Shown: positions 7,580 to 16,925 of the stretch, piece by piece
Position numbering within the stretch: position 1 is the stretch's first letter
Layout of the letters: the number at the start of each line of letters is the position of its first letter
Assembly: GCF_016653635.2 (NCBI RefSeq)
Contig: NZ_CP067420.1
Location: 3,693,501 to 3,757,500, forward strand
Origin: Skermanella sp. TT6
GTDB lineage: Bacteria; Pseudomonadota; Alphaproteobacteria; Azospirillales; Azospirillaceae
Direction: 5' to 3'
DNA: 64,000 nt
Made by a program: the position numbers and the translations under genes
Notes under the pieces: model-generated
Database searches by the model: none
What the model saw: the letters and a program-made list of their open reading frames with translations, nothing else
What the model was told of the DNA's origin: nothing

Positions 7580-9333
7580 CCGCGCAGTTCCTCGACAGGC
7601 TCCACTCCCATCACATCCAGACCGGATGCGATCACGATCGACACCGCCTTGATCAGCGCCAGCCGGGCGGTGGTCAGCTCAGGGTCTTCATCGAGCAGGA
7701 AACGCATGGTCGTGTCGTCCTTGCCCTTGTTCCACAGCCCGTGGAAGGCCGCCGCGAGGTCGTAGAGATAGAACGCGACGCGGTGGGCCTCGTGGGCCTG
7801 CGCCGCCGATTCGACGATTCGCGGCCAATTCGCCATCAGCTTGACCAGCGCCAGCTCCTCCGGCGCTTCCAGGCGGGACAGCACGGCGTTCGCCGCCAAG
7901 TCGTCGGGGTTCAGGCTGCGCTCCGGGTCGGCATCCTTGGCGTGGCGCAGCACCGAGCAGCAGCGGGCATGGGCGTACTGGACGTAGAAGACCGGGTTGT
8001 CCTTGGACTGCTCGGTCACCTTGGCGAAGTCGAATTCCAGCGTCTGGTCGTTGCGCCGGGTCAGCATGATGAAGCGGACCACGTCGCGGCCGACCTGGTC
8101 GATCACGTCGCGCAGGGTCACGAAGGTGCCCGCGCGCTTCGACATCTTGACCGGCTCGCCGTTCTGGAGCAGGTGGACCAGCTGGCAGATCTTGGCGTCC
8201 AGCGAGCCCTGCCCGCCGGTCACCGCCGTGGTCGCCGCCTGCATCCGCTTGACGTAGCCGCCGTGGTCGGCGCCCAGCACGTCGATCAGGATCGGGCTGC
8301 CCCGGCGGAACTTGTCCAGGTGGTAGGCGATGTCGTTGGCGAAATAGGTCCAGCTGCCGTCCGACTTCTTCAGCGGGCGGTCCACGTCGTCGCCGAACCG
8401 GGTGGCGCGGAACAGCGTCTGGGGCCGCGGCTCCCAATCGTCGGGCTTCTTGCCCTTCGGCGGCTCCAGCACGCCGGTATAGATCAGCCCCTGGTCGACC
8501 AGCGACTGGTAGGCGTCCTCCACCGCGCCGCTGGCGATCAGGTTCCGCTCGGACGAGAAGACCTGCCGGCGCACGCCCAGCGCCTCCAGGTCGTCCTTGA
8601 TCCCGGCCAGGATCCGCTCGATCGCGAAGTCGCGCACGGCGGGCAGCCACTCCGATTCGGGAGCGTCGAGCCACTTCGGCCCGTCCCGCCCGGCCAGCTC
8701 GGCGCCGACGTCCTTCAGGTATTCGCCCGGATACATGCCGGCCGGGATCTCGACCGTCTCGCCCAGCGCCTCCCGGTAGCGCAGGTAGGTCGAACGGCCC
8801 AGCACCTCGACCTGCGCGCCGGCGTCGTTGATGTAGTATTCGCGGGTGACGGTATAGCCCGCCTTCTCCAGCAGGGACGCCAGCGCGTCGCCGACCACGG
8901 CGCCGCGCGCGTGCGCCGCGTGCAGCGGGCCGGTCGGGTTGGCGGAGACATATTCGACATTGACCGCCGACCCGGCGCCCACGCTGCTGTTGCCGTAGGT
9001 GACGCCGGCCACCAGGATGTCGCCGATCCGCTGGCGCCAGGTGTCGTCGGACAGCCGCAGGTTCACGAACCCGGGACCCGCGATCTCGACCGAGACGACG
9101 TCGGCCAAGTCCTTCAGCCGCTCCACCAGCATGTCGGCGATCTCGCGGGGCTTCAATCCCGCCTGCTTGGCCAGGACCAGGGCGGCGTTGGTGGACAGGT
9201 CGCCGTGGGACGCGTCGCGCGGCGGCTCCACCGTCACCTTGGACAGGTCGAGCCCGCCCGGAAGCTGCCCGCGTGCCGCGAGGTCATCCAGGATGACGCG
9301 AAGGTCTTTGGCGAACTCGTTGAACAGATTCAT
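7576..9333 (-). CDS. argS: Arginyl-tRNA synthetase
   Basis: The 585-residue class I synthetase charges tRNA-Arg. The N-terminal tRNA D-loop recognition domain is followed by the HIGH-type motif as HAAHARG (in [20 protein letters not shown]) near residue 127. The KMSKR motif ([10 protein letters not shown]) is near residue 380. The anticodon-binding DALR-type domain fills the C-terminus and ends [15 protein letters not shown]. The start at 9333 ([12 protein letters not shown]) shares the A of TGATG with the dgt stop; a longer upstream frame has no family resemblance. Confidence 0.95.
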   Translation of the reverse strand: MNLFNEFAKDLRVILDDLAARGQLPGGLDLSKVTVEPPRDASHGDLSTNAALVLAKQAGLKPREIADMLVERLKDLADVVSVEIAGPGFVNLRLSDDTWRQRIGDILVAGVTYGNSSVGAGSAVNVEYVSANPTGPLHAAHARGAVVGDALASLLEKAGYTVTREYYINDAGAQVEVLGRSTYLRYREALGETVEIPAGMYPGEYLKDVGAELAGRDGPKWLDAPESEWLPAVRDFAIERILAGIKDDLEALGVRRQVFSSERNLIASGAVEDAYQSLVDQGLIYTGVLEPPKGKKPDDWEPRPQTLFRATRFGDDVDRPLKKSDGSWTYFANDIAYHLDKFRRGSPILIDVLGADHGGYVKRMQAATTAVTGGQGSLDAKICQLVHLLQNGEPVKMSKRAGTFVTLRDVIDQVGRDVVRFIMLTRRNDQTLEFDFAKVTEQSKDNPVFYVQYAHARCCSVLRHAKDADPERSLNPDDLAANAVLSRLEAPEELALVKLMANWPRIVESAAQAHEAHRVAFYLYDLAAAFHGLWNKGKDDTTMRFLLDEDPELTTARLALIKAVSIVIASGLDVMGVEPVEELRG

Positions 9334-10544
9334 CAGGTCTTGGATTCCATGTCGAACATCCGCTCGTACTCCGCCAGGGCGAAGCGGTCGGTCATGCCTG
9401 CAATATAATCGGCCACCAGCCGGGCGCGCGATCTTTCGTCGGTGCCGCCCCCGGCCGCCAGGTCGGCCTGCCATTCCGTCGGCAGGCATTCCGGCTCGGC
9501 CATGAACAGCGCGAACAGTTCGGAGACCACGCGCCGCGTCTTGCTGGTGACGCGGTTCACTTTGTAATGCCGGTACATGCGCTGTTTCAGGAATCCGCGC
9601 AAGACCCGATCATGGTCGCGCATCCCGTCGCTGAAGGCGACCATGGCGCGGGGCGCCGCGCGCACCTCGGCGGCGGAGCGCGGCCCGACCTCGGCGATCC
9701 GCCGCCGGGTCTCGGCGATCAGGTCGGTCACCATGTGGTCGATCATGCGCCGGATCGTCTCGTGGACCAGCCGGGTCCGGTCCAGCCCCGGATAGCGGTC
9801 GTGCAGACCCCGGACGATGCCGCCCAGCAGCGGCAGCTCCGCGATCTCCTCCAGCGTGAACAGGCCGGCGCGCACCCCGTCGTCGATGTCGTGGTTGTTG
9901 TAGGCGATGTCGTCGGCCAGCGCCGCGACCTGCGCCTCCATGCCGGGATTGGTCCCCAGCTCCAGGTCCATCTCCTGCTGGAACTCGCGGATCGTCGTCG
10001 GCAGGCCGTGGCCGGGAAGCTCGGGCAGCAGCGGGCCGTTGTGCTTGACCACCCCCTCCAGCGTTTCCCAGGTCAGGTTCAGCCCGTCGAACTCGGCGTA
10101 GCGGCGCTCCAGCCGGGTCAGGATGCGGAGCGTCTGGTCGTTGTGGCTGAAGCCGCCGTAGGGCTTCATGGCCTCGTTCAGCGCCTCCTCCCCGGCATGG
10201 CCGAAGCAGGTGTGGCCCAGGTCGTGGGCAAGCGCCACCGCCTCCGCCAAGTCCTCGTTCAGGCCCAGGGTGCGGCTGACCGAGCGGGCGATCTGGGCGA
10301 CCTCCAGGCTGTGGGTCAGGCGGGTGCGGTAATAGTCGCCCTCGTGATAGACGAAGACCTGCGTCTTGTACTTCAGCTTGCGGAACGCGCCGGAATGGAT
10401 GATGCGGTCGCGGTCGCGCTGGAACATCGACCGCGTCGGGCTTTCCGGCTCGGGCTTCAGCCGGCCGCGGGTAAGCTCCGGCCGGCACGCATAGGCGGCC
10501 GGTCCCGGTTCGGCGTTCCGGAGAAGGGATTGATCGGCGATCAT
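9333..10544 (-). CDS. dgt: Deoxyguanosinetriphosphate triphosphohydrolase-like protein
   Basis: This 403-residue HD-domain enzyme hydrolyses dNTPs to nucleoside plus tripolyphosphate. The motifs are [13 protein letters not shown] (first His), [15 protein letters not shown] (HD pair) and [16 protein letters not shown] further on, the metal-binding set of the dGTPase family. [28 protein letters not shown]-type sequence at residues 35-65 is typical of alphaproteobacterial members. It is the first gene of the minus-strand unit, divergent from erpA. Confidence 0.9.
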   Translation of the reverse strand: MIADQSLLRNAEPGPAAYACRPELTRGRLKPEPESPTRSMFQRDRDRIIHSGAFRKLKYKTQVFVYHEGDYYRTRLTHSLEVAQIARSVSRTLGLNEDLAEAVALAHDLGHTCFGHAGEEALNEAMKPYGGFSHNDQTLRILTRLERRYAEFDGLNLTWETLEGVVKHNGPLLPELPGHGLPTTIREFQQEMDLELGTNPGMEAQVAALADDIAYNNHDIDDGVRAGLFTLEEIAELPLLGGIVRGLHDRYPGLDRTRLVHETIRRMIDHMVTDLIAETRRRIAEVGPRSAAEVRAAPRAMVAFSDGMRDHDRVLRGFLKQRMYRHYKVNRVTSKTRRVVSELFALFMAEPECLPTEWQADLAAGGGTDERSRARLVADYIAGMTDRFALAEYERMFDMESKT

Positions 10545-10740
10545 GCCCGGACACTACCGATAGTGGGGTTCATATTTCAATCACCATCGCGACCTATTGA
10601 CCTGCCGCGCGCCCGCCCCTTTGAACGGACGGCCTGGTCTGCTTACATAGGGTAAGGATAAACTTGCCGAGACGGGCATTTTTCAGGCCCGTTTCCGACC
10701 GACCTCCCGCGGAAAACGCGCGGAACCCAAGGAGAAGACC
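10545..10740. promoter_or_regulatory. Divergent promoter region dgt / erpA
   Basis: This 196-bp gap separates divergent dgt and erpA and must hold both promoters. A weak imperfect hairpin GGGCATTTTTCAGGCCC is at about 10674-10690. AACCCAAGGAGAAGACC precedes the erpA ATG and contains an AGGAG ribosome site. I recognise no IscR, Fur or Irr operator with confidence. Confidence 0.5.
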
Positions 10741-11130
10741 ATGACCGACACGGCGCTCGACACACCGCAGACCGACTCAGCCGCCGCCGTGGGTTCGGGC
10801 GGTCGGTCCCTCTCGATCTCCGACAGCGCCGCCCGGCGGGTCGCCGCGCTCCGCCAGATGGAAGGCGACGACGCCCTGATGCTGCGCATCACGGTATCCG
10901 GCGGCGGCTGCTCGGGTTTCCAATACGGCTTCGGCTTCGACAAGACCGTCAACGAGGACGACTACGTATTCGAGCACCTGGGAACCTCGGTCGTGACCGA
11001 CGACGTCTCCCTCGACCTGCTGAACGGCTCGATCATCGACTTCGTCGAGGACCTGATGGGCGCCAGCTTCCAGATCAAGAACCCCAACGCCACCGCGTCC
11101 TGCGGCTGCGGCTCGTCCTTCGCGGTGTGA
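10741..11130 (+). CDS. erpA: Iron-sulfur cluster insertion protein (A-type carrier)
   Basis: The 129-residue HesB/IscA-family protein carries and inserts Fe-S clusters into apoproteins. The three conserved cysteines are visible: one in SGGGCSGFQYGFGFD near residue 58 and the C-terminal pair in TASCGCGSSFAV. A Ser/Asp-rich N-terminal extension of about 25 residues precedes the domain. AGGAG lies 7 bases upstream of the ATG. The divergent arrangement with dgt is common in alphaproteobacteria and favours ErpA over IscA. Confidence 0.9.
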   Translation: MTDTALDTPQTDSAAAVGSGGRSLSISDSAARRVAALRQMEGDDALMLRITVSGGGCSGFQYGFGFDKTVNEDDYVFEHLGTSVVTDDVSLDLLNGSIIDFVEDLMGASFQIKNPNATASCGCGSSFAV

Positions 11131-11250
11131 TGTGATTCCGGGGTCCATGTCGTCGCCGGCCGACGTGGACCTTGAGTTCCGCTGCCGGTTCGTCTTCCAT
11201 GCCGGCCATCGAACGCATGTGCCGCCAGGACCGTCAAGGAAGACACCCCC

Positions 11251-12024
11251 ATGAAGATCGCCACCTGGAACGTCAACTCCGTGAAGGCCCGCCTGCCCAA
11301 CGTGCTGGCGTGGCTTGAGCGCGCGTCGCCGGATGTCGTCCTGTTCCAGGAGATCAAGTGCGAGACCGCCTCCTTCCCGAAGCAGGATTTCGAGGCGCTT
11401 GGCTATAGCTGTGCCGTCGTCGGGCAAAAGAGCTACAACGGCGTGGCGTTGCTGTCGAAGCAGCCGGCCGAGGACGTGCTGGACCACCTGCCCGGCGACG
11501 CCGAGGACACCCAGGGCCGCTATGTCGAAGCCACCGTGGCCGGCGTCCGCATCGCCTCGCTCTACCTGCCCAACGGGAATCCCGTCGGGACCGAGAAGTA
11601 CCCGTATAAGCTCCGCTGGATGGAACGGCTACGCCGTCACGCGGCGGAACTGCTCAAGACCGAGCAGCCCTTCGTGCTGGGAGGAGACTACAACGTCATC
11701 CCCGCCCCCGAGGACGTCTACGACCCGCAGGCGTGGGAAACCGACGCCCTGTTCCGCCCCGAGACCCGCGCCCAGTTCCGCGCCCTGCTCAACCTGGGCC
11801 TGACCGAGGCCTTCCGCGCGGTGCATCCCGACGAGGCCCGCGCCTATACCTTCTGGGATTATCAGGCCGGCCGCTGGCCGCGCGACCAGGGCATCCGCAT
11901 CGACCATTTCCTGCTGTCGCCCCAGGCCGCCGACCGCCTCGCCGATTGCCGGATCGACCGCGGCCCGCGCGGCGAGGAGAAAGCGTCGGACCACACCCCG
12001 GTCGTCCTGGAACTGGCGGACTGA
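11251..12024 (+). CDS. xth: Exodeoxyribonuclease III
   Basis: The 257-residue AP endonuclease/3'-exonuclease acts in base-excision repair. Family motifs are MKIATWNVNSVKARLP at the start, LFQEIKCE with the metal-binding Glu near residue 35, LYLPNGNP with the catalytic Tyr near 107, GGDYNVIPAPEDV near 150, RIDHFLLS near 210 and the terminal SDHTPVVLEL with the catalytic His. AAGGAAG lies upstream of the ATG. It follows erpA by 120 bp. Confidence 0.95.
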   Translation: MKIATWNVNSVKARLPNVLAWLERASPDVVLFQEIKCETASFPKQDFEALGYSCAVVGQKSYNGVALLSKQPAEDVLDHLPGDAEDTQGRYVEATVAGVRIASLYLPNGNPVGTEKYPYKLRWMERLRRHAAELLKTEQPFVLGGDYNVIPAPEDVYDPQAWETDALFRPETRAQFRALLNLGLTEAFRAVHPDEARAYTFWDYQAGRWPRDQGIRIDHFLLSPQAADRLADCRIDRGPRGEEKASDHTPVVLELAD

Positions 12025-12044
12025 CGCCGGCGACAGACGTTCAA

Positions 12045-12143
12045 CCGTAGGTCAGCTTTCGCCGTAAGGCGAACGCCGACACCGGACCCCAACGTTGCCA
12101 CATAACGTCGGAGTTCGCCCTTCGGGCGAAGTCCGACCTACGG
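12045..12143. repeat. Imperfect palindromic repeat with CCGTAGGTC ends
   Basis: The left arm (12045-12080) and the right arm (12107-12143) are imperfect inverted copies of each other, both starting CCGTAGGTC at the outer edge. Each arm folds on itself through TTCGCCC..GGGCGAA-type pairing. It sits in the gap between the convergent xth and ypfJ genes. A related form with the same GCCGTA.GTC edges is at 24736-24791. Confidence 0.65.
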
Positions 12144-12153
12144 CCCCCTCCGG

Positions 12154-13074
12154 TCATCCGTCCTGGAACGTGTCGCACGAGGTCGGAGCGCCCGACTCAA
12201 GCCCGCGGCGGAACCACTCGACCCGCTGGGCCGAGCTGCCGTGGGTGAACGAGTCGGGCGTGATCCTGCCGGTCGCCCGCTCCTGCAACCGGTCGTCGCC
12301 GACCGCGCTGGCCGCGTTCAGCGCCTCGTCGATATCGCCCGGCTCCAGCACCTGACCCTGCCGGGCCATGTGGAAGGCCCAGACGCCGGCGAAGCAGTCG
12401 GCCTGGAGTTCCAGGCGGACCGACAGCGCGTTGGAGTCGCTGCGCGACGACTGCCGCTGGGCCGCCTGCACGTCGCCGGAGACACCCAGCAGGTTCTGGA
12501 CATGGTGCCCGACCTCGTGCGCGACCACATAGGCCTGGGCGAAATCGCCCGGCGCCCCCATCCGGGTTCGCAGGTCGCGGTAGAAGCTCAGGTCTATGTA
12601 GAGCTTGCGGTCGGCCGGGCAGTAGAACGGCCCCATGGCCGCCTGGGCGAAGCCGCAGGCGGACTGCACGGCACCGCTGAACAGCACCAGCACCGGCTCC
12701 TCGTAGCGCCGGCCGGACTGGGCGAAGATGTCGCCCCAGACATCCTCCGTCTCCGCCAGCACGACGCTGACGAAGTCGGCGAGATCCTGGTCCCCGCTCG
12801 ACCTCGGTCCGGAAGCGGTGCCCATGCGCGGCTGCGGCGCCTCCACATAGCCTCCACCGGGGCCGCCGCCCGACCCGCCGTTCAGCAGGAAGCTGGGATC
12901 GAAACCGAACACCAAGCCGAGCAGGAGGATCACCACCGTCCCCACGAGGCCGAAGCCGCCCCGCCGCATCCCCCGGCCGCCGAGCATGCCGCCCGGCAGG
13001 CCCGACCCGGATACCGGACCCATGCCGCGCCGGTCCTCGATATTATCGCTCTGCCGGCGCCCACGCCACTGCAT
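12154..13074 (-). CDS. ypfJ: Neutral zinc metallopeptidase, YpfJ family
   Basis: This 306-residue protein matches the YpfJ/KPN_02809 family: the start MQWRGRRQSDNIEDRRG, a Gly-rich stretch, one membrane helix near residues 41-60, and a domain with HEVGHHVQNLLG at residues 186-197 (zincin HExxH). YCPADRKLYIDLSFY near 151 and LELQADCFAGVWA further on are family hallmarks. It is probably an inner-membrane protein with the peptidase domain outside the cytoplasm. Substrates are unknown. The start at 13074 is preceded by a purine-rich GGGGGGAAAG; a longer in-frame start has no homology. Confidence 0.9.
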   Translation of the reverse strand: MQWRGRRQSDNIEDRRGMGPVSGSGLPGGMLGGRGMRRGGFGLVGTVVILLLGLVFGFDPSFLLNGGSGGGPGGGYVEAPQPRMGTASGPRSSGDQDLADFVSVVLAETEDVWGDIFAQSGRRYEEPVLVLFSGAVQSACGFAQAAMGPFYCPADRKLYIDLSFYRDLRTRMGAPGDFAQAYVVAHEVGHHVQNLLGVSGDVQAAQRQSSRSDSNALSVRLELQADCFAGVWAFHMARQGQVLEPGDIDEALNAASAVGDDRLQERATGRITPDSFTHGSSAQRVEWFRRGLESGAPTSCDTFQDG

Positions 13075-13254
13075 CCGCTTTCCCCCCCAGTTTGATTGGC
13101 CAGTCAAGAATGTTGAAGAGGAACGACGCAGGGAGCAAAAAGGGTTCAAAGCCCGGCGGGTGATAATTTTCGGAGAGGCCGGCCACGGCTGTCCGGCACG
13201 ATGATTGCTAATCAACCCCAAGCTGATGCTCAGGATACTTCCTCTTCCCATTAT

Positions 13255-13344
13255 CGTCATGCCCGGACTTGATCCGGGCATCTCCAGCCACGGAGCCCCC
13301 GTGAGACCTGTGAGACGATGGCCGGATCAAGTCCGGCCATGACG
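13255..13344. repeat. Alphaproteobacterial-type paired palindrome (CGTCATGCCCGGACTTGATCC)
   Basis: Two short palindromes, centred on GGACTTGATCC at 13265-13275 and GGATCAAGTCC at 13324-13334, lie in inverted orientation with CGTCAT at the left edge and ATGACG at the right edge (13255-13260 and 13339-13344). This type is abundant in alphaproteobacterial intergenic DNA. The remaining parts of 13075-13442 show no gene. Confidence 0.8.
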
Positions 13345-13442
13345 AAAAAGGGGTAGTTCTGCCTTGAGTTCAGGCTTGTGAGCAGTAAGCAATAAACGTG
13401 CGGGACAGCCGTGAGAGGCCGGCCGGTTTCGGGGGGGGCGTG

Positions 13443-13859
13443 ATGGTTTTGACCGGAGGGTGCCTGTGCGGCGCCGTGCGCTATCGGATCGACGGCGAAC
13501 TCACGGCGGAGGGGGCGGGATTCTGCCATTGCGGCCTGTGCCGCCGGGCCAGCGGCGCGCCCGTGGTCGCCTGGGGAACCTGGCGGGCGGCGGATTTCCG
13601 GTTCACCGACGGCCGGCCCGCCGAGTACCTGTCCTCGCCCAAGGGGGTCCGGCGCTTCTGCCCGGCCTGCGGCACCCAGCTCACCTTCAACTACACCGAA
13701 GGTCCCGAGACGGTCGACGTCACGCTGGCGACCCTCGACGACCCGAACGCGGTGGCGCCGCAACACCATAGCTGGTGCGCCGCCGCCGTCCCGGCCCTGG
13801 ACGCGAGCGCTGATTTGCCACGGTATGCCCAAGGCGGCAGCGATTTCACCCCGTACTGA
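13443..13859 (+). CDS. GFA-domain protein (glutathione-dependent formaldehyde-activating family)
   Basis: The 138-residue protein has the GFA zinc-binding cysteine layout: GGCLCGAVRYRI near residue 6, FCHCGLCRRASGAPV near residue 27, and FCPACGTQLTF near residue 76. Members of this family bind zinc and are named after glutathione-formaldehyde adduct formation, but most, probably including this one, have no proven substrate. The ATG at 13443 is preferred; a GTG 45 bases upstream would add a non-conserved leader. Confidence 0.85.
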   Translation: MVLTGGCLCGAVRYRIDGELTAEGAGFCHCGLCRRASGAPVVAWGTWRAADFRFTDGRPAEYLSSPKGVRRFCPACGTQLTFNYTEGPETVDVTLATLDDPNAVAPQHHSWCAAAVPALDASADLPRYAQGGSDFTPY

Positions 13860-13881
13860 AAACTCCTATACCGACTGGTTC

Positions 13882-14469
13882 ATGCAGTCCGGCATCGGCA
13901 GTTCGGGAACAGATCAGGTGAGGCGGTACGTCATCGGGAAGGCACCGGACCGGCGCGAGATCGCCTCGATGCTGTCGGCCCTGGAGAAACAGGCGAAGGA
14001 GGCCGCGTCTCTCGCCGACAGGGCCCACGGCGAGGCCGGCCGCGACTCCTACGCCGCCTATTTCCGCTTCCGGGCCAAGGTGGACGAACTCCAGGCGCTG
14101 ATCGCGCTGATCGAGGAGCGGCTGGGACGCATGGAGGACGAGCAGGCGGAAGAACTGCGGGAGAAGTTCCGTCAACTGGATGCCGCCGTGCTGGTCATGC
14201 TGGTCCGGACCAGCACCCGGTTCTACGCCCTCGTCGAGAAATCCAACGCCCTGCCGCTTGGCGCCCGCGAGCTGTTCCTGCCGGAACTGCGGACCCTGTC
14301 GGAGGTCCGAGACCGGGTGACCGGCCAGCCGGAGCACGCGGCGCTCCTGACCGGCGGCCTGCTGGAAGCCGTGGAGCGGGTGCTCGCCATGATCGAAGGT
14401 CTGGTCGCCCGGGCGCCCAGCCTGCCCGACTTCGGCCGGCCTGACCTCAACCCGCCCGGGCGGCGGTGA
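13882..14469 (+). CDS. Hypothetical helical protein
   Basis: I do not recognise this 195-residue protein. It is predicted from composition to be almost entirely helical, with heptad-like stretches in residues 28-100 (MLSALEKQAKEAASLADRA, LIALIEERLGRMEDEQAEEL) suggesting a coiled coil. There is no signal peptide or membrane segment. It begins 22 bases after the GFA gene and its 3' end overlaps the convergent YheT-like gene by 23 bases. An in-frame upstream ATG at 13825 would overlap the GFA gene. Confidence 0.6.
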   Translation: MQSGIGSSGTDQVRRYVIGKAPDRREIASMLSALEKQAKEAASLADRAHGEAGRDSYAAYFRFRAKVDELQALIALIEERLGRMEDEQAEELREKFRQLDAAVLVMLVRTSTRFYALVEKSNALPLGARELFLPELRTLSEVRDRVTGQPEHAALLTGGLLEAVERVLAMIEGLVARAPSLPDFGRPDLNPPGRR

Positions 14470-15559
14470 GCGGTACGGCCGTTTCGCCGAGCGGGCCGAC
14501 GACGGCCTCCAGGAATTTCACCAGGCACTGGTCATGCCAAGGGTCCGCACCGGCGCCATGGAATCCGACATGGCCGCCGCCCCGCGGCAGCAGCGGAGTC
14601 AGCCCGGGACTCGAGGCCCAATCGAAGCTGAGATAGGCGTCGGCCGGGATCCAGGGATCGTCCAGCGCGTGGATCACCAGCGTCGGCACGCGGATGCCGC
14701 CCATGAATCGGACGGCCGAGTTCACCTGGTGGTACTCGTCGGCGCTGCGCCAACCGTTCCGCGGCGCCGTGAACCGGTCGTCGAACTCGTAGCAGTTCCG
14801 CACCTCGCGGACGGCCGCCTTGAAGTGCTCCGGGATCGGCATGCCCAGGACTTCCTCCTTCATGCGGGCGACGACCCGGCGATGATAGAAGAAGTTGCGG
14901 CGGCTCATCATGCGCCGGCTGGTCTCCGACAGGTCGATCGGCGCCGACACCGCCGCGGCGGCGACCACCCCGGCGGGCGTCCCTTCGCCCAGCAGCTTCA
15001 GGGTCAGGTTGGCGCCCAGCGAATAGCCGACCAGGACGATGCCCGACCGGGTCAGCGGCTCGGGGATCTGCGCCAGTACGCTTCGCAGGTCCTCCGTCCG
15101 GCCGGCATGGTACTGCTCCTGGCAGAACGGGCGCGACGGACCGGCGCCGCGCAGGTTGACGCGCAGCACCCTCATGCCCCGGCGCAGGAGCACCGCCGCC
15201 GTCGCCCGCATGTAATGGCTCTCGGTGCAGCCGGTCAGCCCGTGGACCAGGACGGCCAGCGGCAGGTCAGGGGCCGGTTCCGCCGGGCGGTTCAGGGTCG
15301 CATGGAGCACGTCGCCGGTGCCGTCCGGCATGCGGAAGCGCATCTGCTTCTGCGGATGGTCCTCCGGCCGGTAGCGCTGCCGCATCAGCACGCTGCGCAC
15401 GGTCTGGAGATCGGCGCCCCACCAGGGGGCGCGCGGCGTGAAGGACGGGAAGTCGAAGGGTGCCGCGGCCACGGCGGACGTCAGGTCCACGGGCACGGTG
15501 GCACCGCCGGCTTCGCCAGCGGTCTCAGCGGTCGTCGGGTTCGGCGGAATACTGTTCAT
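14447..15559 (-). CDS. YheT-family alpha/beta hydrolase
   Basis: The 370-residue protein matches the YheT/ABHD1-3 hydrolase group. PRAPWWGADLQTVRSVLMR near residue 42 is the group's N-terminal signature. VHGLTGCTESHYMRATA near 108 gives the oxyanion loop. GYSLGANLTLKLLGE near 176 holds the nucleophile Ser. VIHALDDPWIPAD near 290 gives the catalytic Asp, and PRGGGHVGFHG near 325 the His. Substrate is unknown; relatives act on lipid esters. It is downstream of two minus-strand genes, with a 35-base overlap with the next upstream gene. Confidence 0.88.
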   Translation of the reverse strand: MNSIPPNPTTAETAGEAGGATVPVDLTSAVAAAPFDFPSFTPRAPWWGADLQTVRSVLMRQRYRPEDHPQKQMRFRMPDGTGDVLHATLNRPAEPAPDLPLAVLVHGLTGCTESHYMRATAAVLLRRGMRVLRVNLRGAGPSRPFCQEQYHAGRTEDLRSVLAQIPEPLTRSGIVLVGYSLGANLTLKLLGEGTPAGVVAAAAVSAPIDLSETSRRMMSRRNFFYHRRVVARMKEEVLGMPIPEHFKAAVREVRNCYEFDDRFTAPRNGWRSADEYHQVNSAVRFMGGIRVPTLVIHALDDPWIPADAYLSFDWASSPGLTPLLPRGGGHVGFHGAGADPWHDQCLVKFLEAVVGPLGETAVPLTAARAG

Positions 15560-15986
15560 AGGAGCGGTGCAGTGCGGCGTAGAAGGGGTTGGTATCGATG
15601 AACTTCGTCATGGCTTTCAGGTTGGCCTTGTCGCCCTGAATCCATTGATCGGCCGCCTGCTGGTGCTCGGGATGGATCGACAGGAGGTAGAATGCGGCCT
15701 GATCGACCGACATCATCTCCTCCTCGCCCATCTTTTCCAGGATCGCGCCGATGTGGAGCGGAAGCACGGCGACGAACGGTATGTCGCCGCGGCTTTCCGG
15801 GTCCTGCCGGTTCCGGTCGAAGGCCTTGCGCAGCCGTTCGATGATCTGGAAGAACACCGCGCGCCGCTGCTTCCATGTCGGCTCTTCGGCCAGGATTTCA
15901 ACCAGGCTGTCGAACAGGCGGGTCTGGTCCTCGTCGAAGCCTTCGCAGGCCGACTGCGCCGGTCTCGGTATCGGAAACGCTGTCAT
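15525..15986 (-). CDS. Conserved hypothetical protein
   Basis: I do not recognise this 153-residue, mainly helical, soluble protein. It contains FFQIIERLRKAFDRNRQD and MMSVDQAAFYLLSIHPEHQQ and ends in a short acidic-basic tail. It is sandwiched by overlaps: its start shares ATGA with the upstream alpha/beta hydrolase stop, and its end overlaps the YheT-like gene. The coupling suggests cotranslation with the two hydrolases. No catalytic motif is evident. Confidence 0.7.
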   Translation of the reverse strand: MTAFPIPRPAQSACEGFDEDQTRLFDSLVEILAEEPTWKQRRAVFFQIIERLRKAFDRNRQDPESRGDIPFVAVLPLHIGAILEKMGEEEMMSVDQAAFYLLSIHPEHQQAADQWIQGDKANLKAMTKFIDTNPFYAALHRSYEQYSAEPDDR

Positions 15987-16855
15987 CGGTGCTCCGTCCC
16001 TTGGACGAGGAAATCGCGGACGGCCGCGATCTGATCGTCCGACATGAGCGGCGGAGCATGCCCGACCCCGGCGAATTCCACCAGCCTCGCGCGCGGCCCG
16101 CGCGCCGTCATCTCGCGGGCCGTGCCGGCCGTCAGCAACGCGCTGTCGGCACCCCGCAGGAGCAGCGTCGGGCAGGAGATGCGGTCGTAGACCGGCCAGA
16201 GATCGACGTCCTTGGCCGGCCCCGCCGCCGCCATCGCAGAGGCGATGGCGGGGTCGTAGCCGAGCCTCAGCCTGCCGTCGTCGCCGCGCCGCGCCTCGAC
16301 CTCGGCCAGCCGGCGCCACTGCGCGTCGGTCACCGGCGCATAACCGGTCAGCCGCGCCCGCAGCTCCCTCTCGACGCCGACGACGTCGTCGAAGGCCGGC
16401 TGCTTCGACACATAGGCGTTGATCGCCTCGAGCGCCGTCGCCGGGACGAAGGCACCCACGTCGTTGATCACCAGCCGGGCGACCGGCGTGTCGGGCTGGG
16501 CCGCCAGCATCATCCCGATGATGCCGCCCATCGAGGTCCCGACCCAGTCCACCCTCTCCACGTCGAGGCGGGCGATCAGCGCCGTCATGTCGGCGAGGTA
16601 CTGGGGAAAGCCGTAGGACGCCGCGACCGGCAGCCACCCGCTCCGCCCGCGCCCGGCGACATCGGGACAGACCACCCGGAAGCCCTGCTCGGCCAGCGCC
16701 GGCGCCACCCAGTCGAAATCATGGGAGTTGCGAGTGAGGCCATGGACGCAGACGACCGTCCGGTCGGACCGCTCCGGTCCCCACTCGGTATAGCCGATCC
16801 GGTGGAAGCCGGCGACGTTCAGCCCGCGAAGGCTCTTTTCTCGATAAGCGTGCAT
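15983..16855 (-). CDS. Alpha/beta-fold hydrolase
   Basis: The 290-residue enzyme has the fold's motifs: VVCVHGLTRNSHDFDWVAPAL near residue 35, PDVAGRGRS near 62, nucleophile WVGTSMGGIIGMMLAAQPD near 102, LLLRGADSALLT near 234 with the acid, and AGVGHAPPLMSDDQ near 266 with the His. It resembles small esterase/lactonase-type hydrolases; substrate is not predictable. The start at 16855 (MHAYREKS) is chosen because conservation-like sequence begins there; an ATG 36 bases upstream is possible. Confidence 0.85.
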   Translation of the reverse strand: MHAYREKSLRGLNVAGFHRIGYTEWGPERSDRTVVCVHGLTRNSHDFDWVAPALAEQGFRVVCPDVAGRGRSGWLPVAASYGFPQYLADMTALIARLDVERVDWVGTSMGGIIGMMLAAQPDTPVARLVINDVGAFVPATALEAINAYVSKQPAFDDVVGVERELRARLTGYAPVTDAQWRRLAEVEARRGDDGRLRLGYDPAIASAMAAAGPAKDVDLWPVYDRISCPTLLLRGADSALLTAGTAREMTARGPRARLVEFAGVGHAPPLMSDDQIAAVRDFLVQGTEHR

Positions 16856-16925
16856 ACACAAAAACGTAGCACACCGGCCGGGCGGTTCCAACGCCGCCGC
16901 GATGCGTCACGCGCGGAAGTGCGTG

